From Gammaproteobacteria bacterium (GTDB lineage: Bacteria; Pseudomonadota; Gammaproteobacteria; Xanthomonadales; Xanthomonadaceae), in assembly GCA_025352045.1 (NCBI GenBank), contig JANXUD010000092.1:1-64000 (forward strand): 64,000 bases of DNA, in the 5' to 3' direction. The position numbers and the translations under genes are program-made. This document shows, piece by piece, positions 9,095-17,500 of this stretch. Under the pieces are notes generated by a model. It was not told the origin of the DNA, searched no databases, and saw nothing but the letters and a program-made list of their open reading frames with translations. Position 1 is the first letter of the stretch, and the number at the start of each line of letters is the position of its first letter.

Positions 9095-9122
9095 GGGGCA
9101 GTCTGGGAAGACCGCCTGCCCC
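9095..9122. promoter_or_regulatory. nested inverted repeats in the bioB-comF intergenic region (operator candidate)
   Basis: An outer repeat GGGGCAG / CTGCCCC (9095-9101 and 9116-9122) encloses an inner imperfect repeat GCAGTCT-GGGA-AGACCGC (9099-9116). This is the only dyad in the 71-base gap that must hold the bioB promoter, so a biotin regulator could bind here. It does not match the E. coli BirA operator. Confidence 0.3.
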
Positions 9123-9133
9123 TGTCAATTCCC

Positions 9134-9901
9134 ATGTCGCCAGCCACGTCCAAGCCCGCCGCCGCCCCGCCTTCGTGCCCTGCGCGCCATCGCGCCAGGG
9201 GGCTTGACCCGCGGCGCTGGCTGCGCCGCGCGTCGCGCTTGTTGATCGCGCCGCGCTGCCTGGTCTGCGCGGAGCGCGGGCAGGCGGACCTGGACCTGTG
9301 CAGCGCTTGCAGCGCCGAGTTGCCCTGGAACCTCGATGTCTGCCGGCAGTGCGCGCTGCCGCTGGAGGGCGTCGCGGCGCGCTGCGGGCAGTGCACCCTG
9401 CGTCCGCCGCCGTGGTCGCTGGCGCAGTCGGCGCTGCGCTATGCCTTCCCGGTCGATCGCCTGCTGCCACGCTTCAAGTTCCACGGCGATCTCGCCGCGG
9501 GCGAGGTGCTGGCCACGCTGCTGCAGTGGTCGCTGGATCCGGCGGAGGTGCCCGCTGCCCTGGTGCCGGTGCCGCTGCACCGCGCGCGGCTGCGCGAGCG
9601 CGGCTACGACCAGGCGCTGGAACTGGCCCGCTTCCTGCACCGCGACGGCGGGCCGCCCGTGCTCGCCGACCGCCTGCGCCGCCTGCGCCACACCGCGCCG
9701 CAATCGGAACTCGGCGCGGCCGCGCGGCGCGACAATGTCTTCGGCGCCTTCGCCCTGCACGGCGACGGGCCGCTGCCGGCGCACGTGGCGCTGGTGGACG
9801 ACGTGCTCACCACCGGCGCCACCGTGGGCGAATGCGCCCGGGTGCTGCTGGCGGCCGGCGTGCGCCGGGTCGATGTCTGGACCATCGCCCGCGCCTTGTA
9901 G
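9134..9901 (+). CDS. comF: ComF family phosphoribosyltransferase-like protein
   Basis: 255 residues. The N-terminal half carries two CxxC pairs ([17 protein letters not shown], and [19 protein letters not shown]) typical of the ComF zinc-finger region. The C-terminal half is a type I phosphoribosyltransferase fold with PRPP loop [15 protein letters not shown] and upstream blocks [23 protein letters not shown]. ComF proteins are linked to DNA uptake or single-strand DNA handling in transformation. The start ATG at 9134 is the first in-frame one after the divergent bioB promoter. The stop codon TAG is part of a REP element. Confidence 0.9.
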   Translation: MSPATSKPAAAPPSCPARHRARGLDPRRWLRRASRLLIAPRCLVCAERGQADLDLCSACSAELPWNLDVCRQCALPLEGVAARCGQCTLRPPPWSLAQSALRYAFPVDRLLPRFKFHGDLAAGEVLATLLQWSLDPAEVPAALVPVPLHRARLRERGYDQALELARFLHRDGGPPVLADRLRRLRHTAPQSELGAAARRDNVFGAFALHGDGPLPAHVALVDDVLTTGATVGECARVLLAAGVRRVDVWTIARAL

Positions 9902-9947
9902 GAGCGGCTTCAGCCGGATGCGGGATCGCGGCTGAAGCCGCTCCCAC
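9898..9947. repeat. GTAG-type REP palindrome between comF and ubiA
   Basis: Begins GTAGGAGCGGCTTCAGCCG and ends CGGCTGAAGCCGCTCCCAC, an inverted repeat of at least 16 bp around a 12-base centre. The TAG of the GTAG head is the comF stop codon. It fills the gap between convergent comF and ubiA and may serve as a transcription or mRNA 3' end. The same motif recurs at 46242-46309, 54171-54305 and 54331-54361. Confidence 0.85.
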
Positions 9948-9955
9948 AACCATTC

Positions 9956-10846
9956 CTATAGCAGCAGGTCGAGCGCGATGCCGGCAAAGATCGCCAGCCC
10001 CACCCACTGGTTGGCCAGGAAGGCGCGGAAGCAGTCCGCCGGCGTGCGCGTGCGGCCGACCGCGAACTGCCAGCCGATGAAACCCGCCGCGACCAGCACC
10101 CCGACGAAATAATCCACGCCCAGGTCCGCGCGGCGTCCCAACAGCCACATCGCCACCAGGAAACCGCCGTACAGCACGGCCAGCGCGACCAGGTCGGCAT
10201 CGCCGAACAGGATGGCCGTGGACTTGGCGCCCGCGCGCAGGTCGTCGTCGCGGTCCACCATCGCGTACCAGGTGTCGTAGCCCGTGGTCCACAGCAGGTT
10301 GCCCAGGAACAGCAGCCAGGCGATCGGCGGCACCGTGTCCTGGATCGCGGCGAAGGCCATCGGGATGCCCCAGCCGAACGCCAGGCCGAGGTACACCTGG
10401 GGCAGATACGTGTAGCGCTTCAGGAAGGGATAGCTCGCGGCCAGCAGCGCCGCCACCACGCTCAGCGCGATGGTGAGCGGATTGGTCAGCAGCACCAGCG
10501 CGAACGCCACCGACATCATCGCCACGAACAGCCACAGCGCCTCGCGCGCCGACACGGCCCCCGTGGCCAGCGGCCGATGCTTCGTGCGCGCCACCTGCGG
10601 GTCCAGCCAGCGGTCGGCATAATCGTTGACCACGCAGCCGGCCGAGCGCGTGAGCCAGACACCGCACAGGAAGATGGCCAGGACCTTCAGCGACGGCAGG
10701 CCATGCGCAGCCAGGAACAGGGCCCAGGCGGTCGGCCAGAGCAGGAGCAGGGTGCCGACCGGGCGATCGCCGCGAACCAGCAGCCAGTACTGCGGCAGGC
10801 GCTCGCGCAGGCGGTCGCGCAAGGTGAGGGCGGCGGGTGAGGACAT
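9956..10846 (-). CDS. ubiA: 4-hydroxybenzoate polyprenyltransferase UbiA
   Basis: Integral membrane prenyltransferase attaching the polyprenyl tail to 4-hydroxybenzoate in ubiquinone synthesis. 296 residues with seven to nine hydrophobic helices. Both Mg2+/diphosphate-binding aspartate motifs are present: NDYADRWLD and the later [13 protein letters not shown]. Further family blocks are [11 protein letters not shown] and [26 protein letters not shown]. The start is set at the ATG 10846-10844, giving [13 protein letters not shown]. It is a single gene converging on comF. Confidence 0.95.
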   Translation of the reverse strand: MSSPAALTLRDRLRERLPQYWLLVRGDRPVGTLLLLWPTAWALFLAAHGLPSLKVLAIFLCGVWLTRSAGCVVNDYADRWLDPQVARTKHRPLATGAVSAREALWLFVAMMSVAFALVLLTNPLTIALSVVAALLAASYPFLKRYTYLPQVYLGLAFGWGIPMAFAAIQDTVPPIAWLLFLGNLLWTTGYDTWYAMVDRDDDLRAGAKSTAILFGDADLVALAVLYGGFLVAMWLLGRRADLGVDYFVGVLVAAGFIGWQFAVGRTRTPADCFRAFLANQWVGLAIFAGIALDLLL

Positions 10847-10986
10847 GAGGCCAAGCCTAGCAAAGCAGGCGGACCATTCCTTCCGGCCTATTGCCCGCCG
10901 CTGGCACGGCCCCATGATGGTGTCGAGCCAGGACGTGGCCGGCGTCGTGCCGGCGCGGGTCCGTGGCCGGCAAGGAGACGATCCAG

Positions 10987-11220
10987 ATGAGCAACGGCCA
11001 GGGTTCCACCGGCAATGTCATCGCTGCGCTGTGCAGCCTGTTCATCCCGGGCCTGGGGCAGTTGGTGCAAGGCCGGGTGTTCTCGGCGCTGCTGTGGTTC
11101 GGCACGGCCTGCATCGTCACCGCCATCACCTTCGTGCTGACGCTGGGCCTGCTGTCGCACTTCAGCTGGATCCTGGTCGCGATCCTGAGCTGCATCAGCG
11201 CCGCCACCTGGAAGCGCTGA
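10987..11220 (+). CDS. small two-helix membrane protein
   Basis: 77 residues, with a good Shine-Dalgarno (AAGGAGACG) ahead of the ATG at 10987. After a short polar start there are two hydrophobic stretches. The first contains [21 protein letters not shown], a pattern common in small TM2-like bacterial membrane proteins; the second forms a helical hairpin ending AATWKR. Function unknown. It is a single gene between ubiA and the converging cyclase-like gene. Confidence 0.75.
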   Translation: MSNGQGSTGNVIAALCSLFIPGLGQLVQGRVFSALLWFGTACIVTAITFVLTLGLLSHFSWILVAILSCISAATWKR

Positions 11221-11242
11221 GTCCTGCCCCACCGACCTTGAC

Positions 11243-13186
11243 TCAGCCCTCGGTGCGATGCAGCAGGAACATGCGCATCGCACCGTACTGCTTCGCCGCC
11301 TCGGTGACGCCGACATAGTCGCAGGCGTAATCCTGCTCGTCCTCCAGCGCCAGCAGGGCGGCGAAGCTCTCGGTCACGTAGACGCAGCCTTCCGGCGTGA
11401 TCGGTTCGATCCGCGCGGCGCGGACCACGTGCGCGCCCATGTAGGCCGGCCGGTGCAGGATCGGATCGTCCACCCTGTGCACGGGCCCCAGATGCCCGCC
11501 GATGCGCAGCGCCATGGCCTCGGGCAGGCCGGCGGCGGCAAAGTCGACGCGGGCCATTTCATCCTGCATCTCCAGGGCGCAGCGCGCGGCGGAACGGGCG
11601 TCGTCGAACACCGCGAAAAACGCATCGCCCCAGCTGTTGGCGAACGCCACGCGCTCGCCGAAGCGGTCCAGCACGTCGCCGAGCGTGCCGAGCACGCGGG
11701 CGGCGAAGGCCGGCATCTGGTCGTCGCCCAGCTTGCTGAAGCCCTTGATGTCGCCGAACAGCATGGCGCGGATGGCGCGGTCCACGCGATGCAGCGGCGC
11801 ATGCGTCGGCGGCTGCGCGATGGCCGGCGCCGCCACGGGCGGGCCGCAGGGAATGATGGTCTGCGGCAGGCCGGTGCGCGCCCAGCGCGCCAGGTCGACG
11901 GCCGTGCCCGCGCCGCCGCGCGCCGGCAGCGAATCCCAGATCACCAGCTGACGCACCGGCGCGCACAGGTTGCGCCCGCCCAGCACCGCCAGTCCCATCG
12001 CCAGGTGGCTGGCGTACGCCATCAGCGCGTCATCGCCGGTGTGGCTGCCTTCGGTGGCGATGCGCACGGTATTGGCGCGCGCCAGGGCAGCGTGGAAGCG
12101 CGGCAGCCACTGCGCGCCGAAGGGGAGCACCGACGCGACGATGAAGTCCTCGACCGCGAACGGCAGCACCACGTTCAGGCCGGCGCCGCGTCGCAGGAGG
12201 GCTTCGGCAAACAGCAAGTCCGCGCCCGCGGCCAGCGAGCCGTAGGCGCTGCCGATGCCGTTGTCGTCGATCGCGCGTTCGATCGCGGCGATCAGCGCGG
12301 GTTCGTCGCCCGGCTGGATGCGATGGTCCTGGCCCTCGCTGGCGATCATGTGCCCGGTGTAGTGGGCCACGGCCGGCGGCGCGAAGCCCACCAGCGCCGT
12401 CTCGGGCAAGCCCTGCGCGACCAGCAGGCGGCGCAGCTGGCGCACGCTGCTGGCGAGGTCGGAATAGCGACGGCCACTCGCCTGCAGCGCCGGTGCGACC
12501 AGGGCGCGGGCGCGATCAAGGTCCCCGAGCACCAGCCAGGCTTCGATGCCGGTCGCCAGCAGCCAGTACGCGTCGTCGCGGTCCGCGAAGCCGGGCGCGG
12601 CGAGCCGCGGTTCGATGGCGTCGAGCACTTCGCGGGCGACCCCGTGCGCCGCCGTCGGATCGCCAACCAGCAGGCGCAGCGTGGCCAGGTTGATGCCGGG
12701 GAAATAGCTGTCGGCGTGCCCCGCCGAACGCGCCATCGCGTAGGCGCGGCCGTACTGCGCGGCGGCCGCGAGCAGCAAGGATGCCTGGCCGGCGCCCTGG
12801 CGCCGGAACGCCTCGCTCTTGAGCAGGCGGCCGCCCAGGGTCAGGTGTTCGACCTGGTCGCTGGCGTCGAGGCCGTACTCGACGAACTTGCGCCGCGCCA
12901 TCGGCAGGGCGCCGGCATTGCACAGGTTCAGCACCGCCCGGTGCGCCAGCGCCAGGTCGCCCGGAAACTGTCCCAGGCCCTGCAGCGTCATGTCATAGGC
13001 ACGGAAAAACTCGCCATCGTTCTCGAAGCGGCGGATCTGCGCCAGCCAGTCATCGAGCGCCCGGGCGGAGGAGGTGTGGGTCGCGTTGATGTGCGGTACC
13101 TCCCGGCCGGTGCCAGCCCGCAGTATAGGTATCCACCGCCGTCCTTGCCGGCGCGGCCGCGACACGGCGCTGGGAGCCGCGCGCAT
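11243..13186 (-). CDS. TPR-sensor (DUF4071-like) protein with class III nucleotide-cyclase domain
   Basis: About 647 residues. Residues 30-290 are helical TPR-like sequence (LDDWLAQIRRFENDGEFFRAYDMTLQGLG). A Rossmann-like block around GSAYGSLAAGADLLFAEALLRRGA resembles the sensor module found with TPR-S proteins. The last 170 residues are a class III cyclase homology domain. Metal aspartates are present in LFGDIKGFSKL and SWGDAFFAVF, and the arginine of RAARIEP is kept. The asparagine expected four residues before it is replaced (GAHVVRAAR), so catalysis is doubtful. The start is uncertain: the first ATG is at 13186, with family-like sequence starting about 30 residues later. Stand-alone, probably cytoplasmic. 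Confidence 0.75.
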   Translation of the reverse strand: MRAAPSAVSRPRRQGRRWIPILRAGTGREVPHINATHTSSARALDDWLAQIRRFENDGEFFRAYDMTLQGLGQFPGDLALAHRAVLNLCNAGALPMARRKFVEYGLDASDQVEHLTLGGRLLKSEAFRRQGAGQASLLLAAAAQYGRAYAMARSAGHADSYFPGINLATLRLLVGDPTAAHGVAREVLDAIEPRLAAPGFADRDDAYWLLATGIEAWLVLGDLDRARALVAPALQASGRRYSDLASSVRQLRRLLVAQGLPETALVGFAPPAVAHYTGHMIASEGQDHRIQPGDEPALIAAIERAIDDNGIGSAYGSLAAGADLLFAEALLRRGAGLNVVLPFAVEDFIVASVLPFGAQWLPRFHAALARANTVRIATEGSHTGDDALMAYASHLAMGLAVLGGRNLCAPVRQLVIWDSLPARGGAGTAVDLARWARTGLPQTIIPCGPPVAAPAIAQPPTHAPLHRVDRAIRAMLFGDIKGFSKLGDDQMPAFAARVLGTLGDVLDRFGERVAFANSWGDAFFAVFDDARSAARCALEMQDEMARVDFAAAGLPEAMALRIGGHLGPVHRVDDPILHRPAYMGAHVVRAARIEPITPEGCVYVTESFAALLALEDEQDYACDYVGVTEAAKQYGAMRMFLLHRTEG

Positions 13187-13296
13187 TCCACCGCGCGTGG
13201 AAGCGCGCGGCCTGGTTCCGGCTGCCAAGGCGGAAAGGGCAAAGAAAGGCGGCGCTCCTAGGCTTCAGCTCACCTGATTCCACGCCCGGCTTGCGG

Positions 13297-14013
13297 ATGA
13301 CCTCCTGGACGATCCTGTGCGACTTCGACGGCACGATTTCAACGCGCGACGTCACCGATGCCTTGCTGGAGCGATTCTCCCGTCCGGGTTGGGCCCTTCT
13401 GGAAGAGCAATGGCGAGCCGGCCGCATCGGTTCGCGCGACTGCATGGCGGGACAGGTCGCGTTGATGGACGCCTCGTCCGACGAGATCGATGCCCTGGTC
13501 GATACCATGGAGATCGACCCGGCGTTTCCCACCTTCGTCGCCGAGGCCCACGCGGCGGGCACGCAGCTGGTGGTGGTCAGCGACGGACTGGACCGGGTGA
13601 TCACCCGCATCCTGGCCGGGCACGGCCTGGGTGACCTCCCGATCGTGGCGAACCGGCTGCTGCAACGCGGCGCCCGCGACTGGCAGGTCGAGTTCCCGCA
13701 CGGCGACCAGGCCTGCCGCAGCGGCAGCGGCAACTGCAAATGCGCCTGCGCGCGGCGTCACCGCGCAAACGATCGCAGGACCCTGTTGATCGGCGACGGC
13801 CAGTCGGATTTCTGCGTTGCGGGCAGCGTCGATTTCGTGTTCGCGAAGCACCGTCTGCCCGGGCACTGCCAGACCGCCGGCCTGCCGCACGCGCAGATTT
13901 CCAATTTCCAGGACGCGATCACGCTGCTGCCGCGGTTGCTCCACGGCAACCTGGCGCAGGCCGCCGCGCCCGGCCCAATCGATGCCAACCACGAGCTGAC
14001 CACCCATGAATGA
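13297..14013 (+). CDS. HAD-IB phosphatase, MtnX/SerB-like
   Basis: 238 residues. The four HAD motifs are visible: DFDGT (nucleophile D9, acid/base D11), SDG (95-97), a basic residue downstream, and GDGQSD (166-171). The central stretch FPHGDQACRSGSGNCKCAC matches the Cys-rich insert of MtnX-type phosphatases. It probably removes phosphate from a small metabolite. Its last eight bases overlap the start of the class III aminotransferase, so the two form a transcriptional and translational unit. In this context it likely acts in the same pathway, dephosphorylating an aminated or keto intermediate. True MtnX (methionine salvage) is less likely because no other salvage gene is present. Confidence 0.85.
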   Translation: MTSWTILCDFDGTISTRDVTDALLERFSRPGWALLEEQWRAGRIGSRDCMAGQVALMDASSDEIDALVDTMEIDPAFPTFVAEAHAAGTQLVVVSDGLDRVITRILAGHGLGDLPIVANRLLQRGARDWQVEFPHGDQACRSGSGNCKCACARRHRANDRRTLLIGDGQSDFCVAGSVDFVFAKHRLPGHCQTAGLPHAQISNFQDAITLLPRLLHGNLAQAAAPGPIDANHELTTHE

Positions 14014-15379
14014 CACGACGCTGCTTGCCGATGAGGCCCGCTATTGCTCCTTCGGCGACACGGTCCATTACAGCGAGCCCCCGAAGATCTTCGCGCGATG
14101 CGAAGGCAGCTATCTGTACGACACCGCCGGCCTGCCATTCCTTGACCTGCAGATGTGGTATTCGGCGGTCAACTTCGGCTATGCCAACCCCCGGCTCAAC
14201 GCCGTGCTGAAACACCAGATCGACACCCTGCCGCAGGTGGCAAGCCAGTACCTGCACCCCACCAAGATCGAGCTGGCGCGGATCATCGCCCAGGACGCCG
14301 AGAAGAAATGGAACCGCAAGGGACGCATCCACTTCAACGTCGGCGGCTCGCAATCGGTCGAGGACTCGTTGAAGCTGGTCCGGAACGCTTCGGGCGGGAA
14401 GAGCCTGGTCTTCGCCTTCGAAGGGGGTTACCACGGGCGGACCCTGGGTGCCTCGGCAATCACCTCAAGCTATCGCTACCGCCGGCGCTACGGGCATTTC
14501 GACCGGGCGCAGTTCGTTCCGTTCCCCTACCACTTCCGCGGCCCGAAGGGGATGGACAAGGAGGAGTACGGCGAGCACTGCGTCGGGCAGTTCGCGCGCC
14601 TGTTCGAGACCGAATACAACGGCGTGTGGGACGCGAAGGCAGGGCAGTGCGAATATGCCGCCTTCTACGTCGAGCCGATCCAGGGCACCGGCGGCTACGT
14701 GATCCCGCCGCCCAATTTCTTCAAGGGCCTCAAGAAGGTGCTCGATCAGTACGGCATCCTCCTGGTGGTCGACGAAATCCAGATGGGTTTCTTCCGGACC
14801 GGCAAGCTGTGGGCCATCGAACATTTCGGCGTGCAGCCGGACGTGCTGGTGTTCGGCAAGGCATTGACCAACGGGCTGAACCCGCTGGCGGGCGTCTGGG
14901 CGCGCGAGGAGCTGATCAACCCCGTCGTGTTCCCGCCGGGTTCGACCCACTCGACGTTCGCGTCCAACCCGCTCGGCACGGCGGTCGGGCTGGAGACGAT
15001 GAAGATGCTGGCCGAAACCGACTACGAATCCATGGTCATGGCGAAGGGCGCGCATTTCCTGGCCGGCCTGAAGGACCTGCAGAAACGGCATCCGGAGATC
15101 GGCGACGTGGACGGGCTGGGCCTGGCGCTGCGCGCCGAGATCTGCGAGGCGGACGGGTTCACGCCCAACAAGGCCCTGCTCGATCGCATGGTGGACATGG
15201 GCCTTGCCGGTGACCTGCGCCACGACGGCAAGCCGATCGGGCTGGTGCTCGATGTCGGTGGCTACTACAAGAACGTCATCACCCTGGCGCCGTCCCTGCA
15301 CATCAGCAGCGAGGAGATCGATCTCGGCCTCGGACTGCTCGACCAACTGCTGCTCCGCGCCAAGCAGTCGACCACCTAG
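14006..15379 (+). CDS. class III PLP-dependent aminotransferase
   Basis: 457 residues. The PLP-binding aspartate is D256 in VVDEIQMGF and the Schiff-base lysine is K285 in FGKALTNG. The segment GGSQSVEDSLKLVRNASGGKSLVFAFEGGYHGRTLGAS is the usual cofactor phosphate-binding region, with an unusual VED where many relatives have an AxE motif. This family moves amino groups to ketones or aldehydes. It overlaps the phosphatase gene by eight bases. Its stop shares the bases CTAG with the stop of the ketosynthase gene on the opposite strand. The substrate is unknown; the neighbourhood of ACP, ketosynthase and exporter suggests a step in making an amino-bearing lipid or its head group. Confidence 0.88.
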   Translation: MNDTTLLADEARYCSFGDTVHYSEPPKIFARCEGSYLYDTAGLPFLDLQMWYSAVNFGYANPRLNAVLKHQIDTLPQVASQYLHPTKIELARIIAQDAEKKWNRKGRIHFNVGGSQSVEDSLKLVRNASGGKSLVFAFEGGYHGRTLGASAITSSYRYRRRYGHFDRAQFVPFPYHFRGPKGMDKEEYGEHCVGQFARLFETEYNGVWDAKAGQCEYAAFYVEPIQGTGGYVIPPPNFFKGLKKVLDQYGILLVVDEIQMGFFRTGKLWAIEHFGVQPDVLVFGKALTNGLNPLAGVWAREELINPVVFPPGSTHSTFASNPLGTAVGLETMKMLAETDYESMVMAKGAHFLAGLKDLQKRHPEIGDVDGLGLALRAEICEADGFTPNKALLDRMVDMGLAGDLRHDGKPIGLVLDVGGYYKNVITLAPSLHISSEEIDLGLGLLDQLLLRAKQSTT

Positions 15380-16596
15380 GCGAACCGGCGCACCACCAGC
15401 ACGGCGTTGAGCCCGCCGAAGGCGAACGAGTTCGACAGGGCGACATCGACCTGCATCGGGCGCGCGACGTTGGGAACGTAGTCCAGGTCGCAGGCCGGAT
15501 CGGGGTCGAGGAAATTCGCCGTCGGCGGAATGATCCCCTCGCGGATCGCGCCGATCGCGGCGACCAGCTCCAGTGCCCCCGCCGCCCCGAGCGCATGGCC
15601 ATGGACGGCCTTCGTCGACGTCACCGCCAGGCGGTCGGCGTGGCTGCCGAAGACCTGGCGGATCGCCCGCGTTTCGGTGGGATCGTTGGCCGTGGTGCCG
15701 GTGCCATGGGCGTTGATGTAGCCGACCGACGCAAGCTCGAGCCCGGCGTCGGCCAGGGCCAGGCGCATGGCGTTGGCCGCGCCGTCAGCCGACGGGGCGA
15801 CGATGTCGGTGGCGTCGGCGGTCATGCCGAAGCCAGCCAGCTCGGCCAGGACGGTCGCTCCGCGCCGCTGGGCATGTTCGAGCGATTCCAGTACGAACAT
15901 GCCGGCGCCTTCGCCTAGCACCAGTCCGCGGCGCTGCGCGCAGAACGGACGGCAGGTATCGTCGGCGACCACGCGCATCGCTTCCCAGGCGCGGATCCCC
16001 CCGAAGCTGAAACAGGCCTCGGTGCCGCCCGCCACCGCGACATCGGCCAGGCCGTGGCGCACCATCAACGCCGCCTGGGCCAGGGCGTGGTTCGAGGAGG
16101 CGCAGGCGCTGGCGACGGCGAAGGTCGGGCCGGTCAGGCGGAATTCCATGCTGACGTGGCTGGCGGGTGCGTTTGCCATCGCCCGCACGATGGTCATCGG
16201 ATGTGCCCGTTCCGAGGCTTCGCGGTAGATCCGGCGCGACTGCTCATCGCGCGAAGTCTCGCCACCGACGCCGGTGCCCACGACCACTGCCGTTCGCGCT
16301 CCGCGCCCGTCGGCGCTGAAATCGATATCCGCCTGGGCGACGGCTTCGCGCGCGGCGACCAGCGCGAACTGCGCGATGCGGTCCATCACCACCAGGCGGG
16401 CGGGTTCGAAATACTGCGCCGGATCGAAGCCGGACACCGCGGCACAGACCTTCATCCTGACTTCGAACAGGGGATCCGGCGACACCAGCGGCGCGATGCC
16501 GCTGCGCGCCCCGACCATGCCGCTCCAGAGCGCGTCGGCGCCCGTTCCAAGCGCGCTGATTGCGCCCATGCCGGTGATCACGACGCGCTGTGGCAT
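15376..16596 (-). CDS. NodE/FabF-like beta-ketoacyl-ACP synthase
   Basis: 406 residues. The catalytic Cys-His-His set is complete: C165 in VASACASSNHA, His in NAHGTGTTANDPTE, and Lys/His in STKAVHGHALGAAGALE. Several blocks match rhizobial NodE more closely than FabF, for example AWEAMR..ADDTCRPF, RGLVLGEGAGMFVLE, and PPTANFLDPDPACDLDYVPNVAR. NodE and its ACP partner NodF make special unsaturated acyl chains. Here the ACP gene is eight bases upstream, so the pair probably elongates a dedicated fatty acyl chain. It is the last gene of the eleven-gene minus run. Its stop codon overlaps that of the aminotransferase. Confidence 0.9.
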   Translation of the reverse strand: MPQRVVITGMGAISALGTGADALWSGMVGARSGIAPLVSPDPLFEVRMKVCAAVSGFDPAQYFEPARLVVMDRIAQFALVAAREAVAQADIDFSADGRGARTAVVVGTGVGGETSRDEQSRRIYREASERAHPMTIVRAMANAPASHVSMEFRLTGPTFAVASACASSNHALAQAALMVRHGLADVAVAGGTEACFSFGGIRAWEAMRVVADDTCRPFCAQRRGLVLGEGAGMFVLESLEHAQRRGATVLAELAGFGMTADATDIVAPSADGAANAMRLALADAGLELASVGYINAHGTGTTANDPTETRAIRQVFGSHADRLAVTSTKAVHGHALGAAGALELVAAIGAIREGIIPPTANFLDPDPACDLDYVPNVARPMQVDVALSNSFAFGGLNAVLVVRRFA

Positions 16597-16604
16597 GGGG
16601 TGGC

Positions 16605-16898
16605 CTAGGGGGTGGTATCGGGAGCTGGCAGGACGGGCGCCACGGCCGCGGCCGCCTTGGCCGCCAGTGCCGCCTCGACGGCGGTGACCAGTCCCTGGAC
16701 CGAACCGACGTCGAAGTTCGGGTCGCGGTCGGGGAGGGTCACGTTGAACTGCTCCTCGATATCGAAAATGATTTCGATGGCGGTCAGCGAGTCGATGCCC
16801 AGGTCGGTCAGGTTGGACGTGGCGGCGATGGGACCGGCGGCGTCCGTGCAATGCTTGGCGATGATGGCGTAGACCTGCTGTTCAGTGGTTTGGCTCAA
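16605..16898 (-). CDS. dedicated acyl carrier protein (NodF-like role)
   Basis: 97 residues. The phosphopantetheine site is S37 in LGIDSLTAIEI, followed by the acidic helix II IIFDIEEQFNVTLPD typical of ACPs. I place the start at the TTG 16898-16896 because the preceding frame is non-ACP-like and has no ATG. The C-terminus has an unusual tail of about 20 residues rich in Ala and Pro (AAKAAAAVAPVLPAPDTTP). It should carry acyl intermediates for the adjacent NodE-like ketosynthase. A gap of 215 bases separates it from the transporter pair upstream, so an internal promoter is possible there. Confidence 0.88.
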   Translation of the reverse strand: MSQTTEQQVYAIIAKHCTDAAGPIAATSNLTDLGIDSLTAIEIIFDIEEQFNVTLPDRDPNFDVGSVQGLVTAVEAALAAKAAAAVAPVLPAPDTTP

Positions 16899-17113
16899 GG
16901 TGGAATTCCCGTTGGTAATGGCGGTTGCGGCCAGCGCCTGCCCCGTCCGTGGGATGGAAGCTATGCCGCGAATCTTGCAGAGGCCTTTCCTGGACCGATC
17001 CGGGACGCCGGCAGCTCCCGGGCCCGCGGCTCCAGGCGCCCCGGGCAAGGGTCTTCGAAACCCGCCCCGCCCGCAAGGCGACCCAGGGGCGCCGGGACGC
17101 CTGCCGCTGCCGC

Positions 17114-17500
17114 TCATGCCACCGGTGCAGACCCATCGCGTTCACCCAGGGCCAGGCAGAGGATGCCCGCGACCAGGGCGACCGCACCCACGGCCTGGGT
17201 GAATCCGATCCGTTCGTCGAACAGGGGGACGGACAGCAGCATGATGCTGACCACGTCCAGGTGGGACGCCGCGAAGGCCGGCCCGATGGGTGCGCGCTTG
17301 AGCAACTGCATCCAGGTGACGAAGGCGCCGAGGTAGCCCAGGAGTGCGCCATAGATCCACGGCTGCAGGGCGAGGCGGACCAGCCACGCGCCAGTCGCTT
17401 CCACGGGCAGTGCGTGGATGCCGGCGAACTTGAAGCTGAGCTGCGCCAGCGTGTCGAACGCCACCAGCAGCGCGAACCCGAAACCGTGGGACCACCTCAA
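17114..17500 (-). CDS. small 4-TM EamA/SMR-type transporter subunit 2
   Basis: 128 residues forming four hydrophobic helices, starting with HGFGFALLVAFDTLAQLSFKFAG and ending in a short polar tail. The fold resembles half-size DMT transporters such as ArnE/ArnF or EmrE. The start is a TTG (17500-17498) preceded by GGGAG at seven bases; it overlaps the TGA of subunit 1 as TTGA. Two different half-size subunits made from overlapping genes suggest an obligate heterodimer, as with the ArnE/ArnF lipid flippase. It is probably an inner-membrane flippase for a lipid-linked intermediate. Confidence 0.75.
   Translation of the reverse strand: MRWSHGFGFALLVAFDTLAQLSFKFAGIHALPVEATGAWLVRLALQPWIYGALLGYLGAFVTWMQLLKRAPIGPAFAASHLDVVSIMLLSVPLFDERIGFTQAVGAVALVAGILCLALGERDGSAPVA

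Noticed and set aside
6507-9245. Plus-strand open frame of 912 codons
   Set aside because: Antisense to bioH, bioF and bioB; no recognisable domain.
10907-10929. TGGCACGGCCCC as a second sigma-54 promoter
   Set aside because: The downstream GC element is not at the required ten-base spacing.
13297-14013. Methionine-salvage MtnX assignment for the HAD phosphatase
   Set aside because: Motifs fit the family broadly, but no other salvage gene is near and it is coupled to an aminotransferase.
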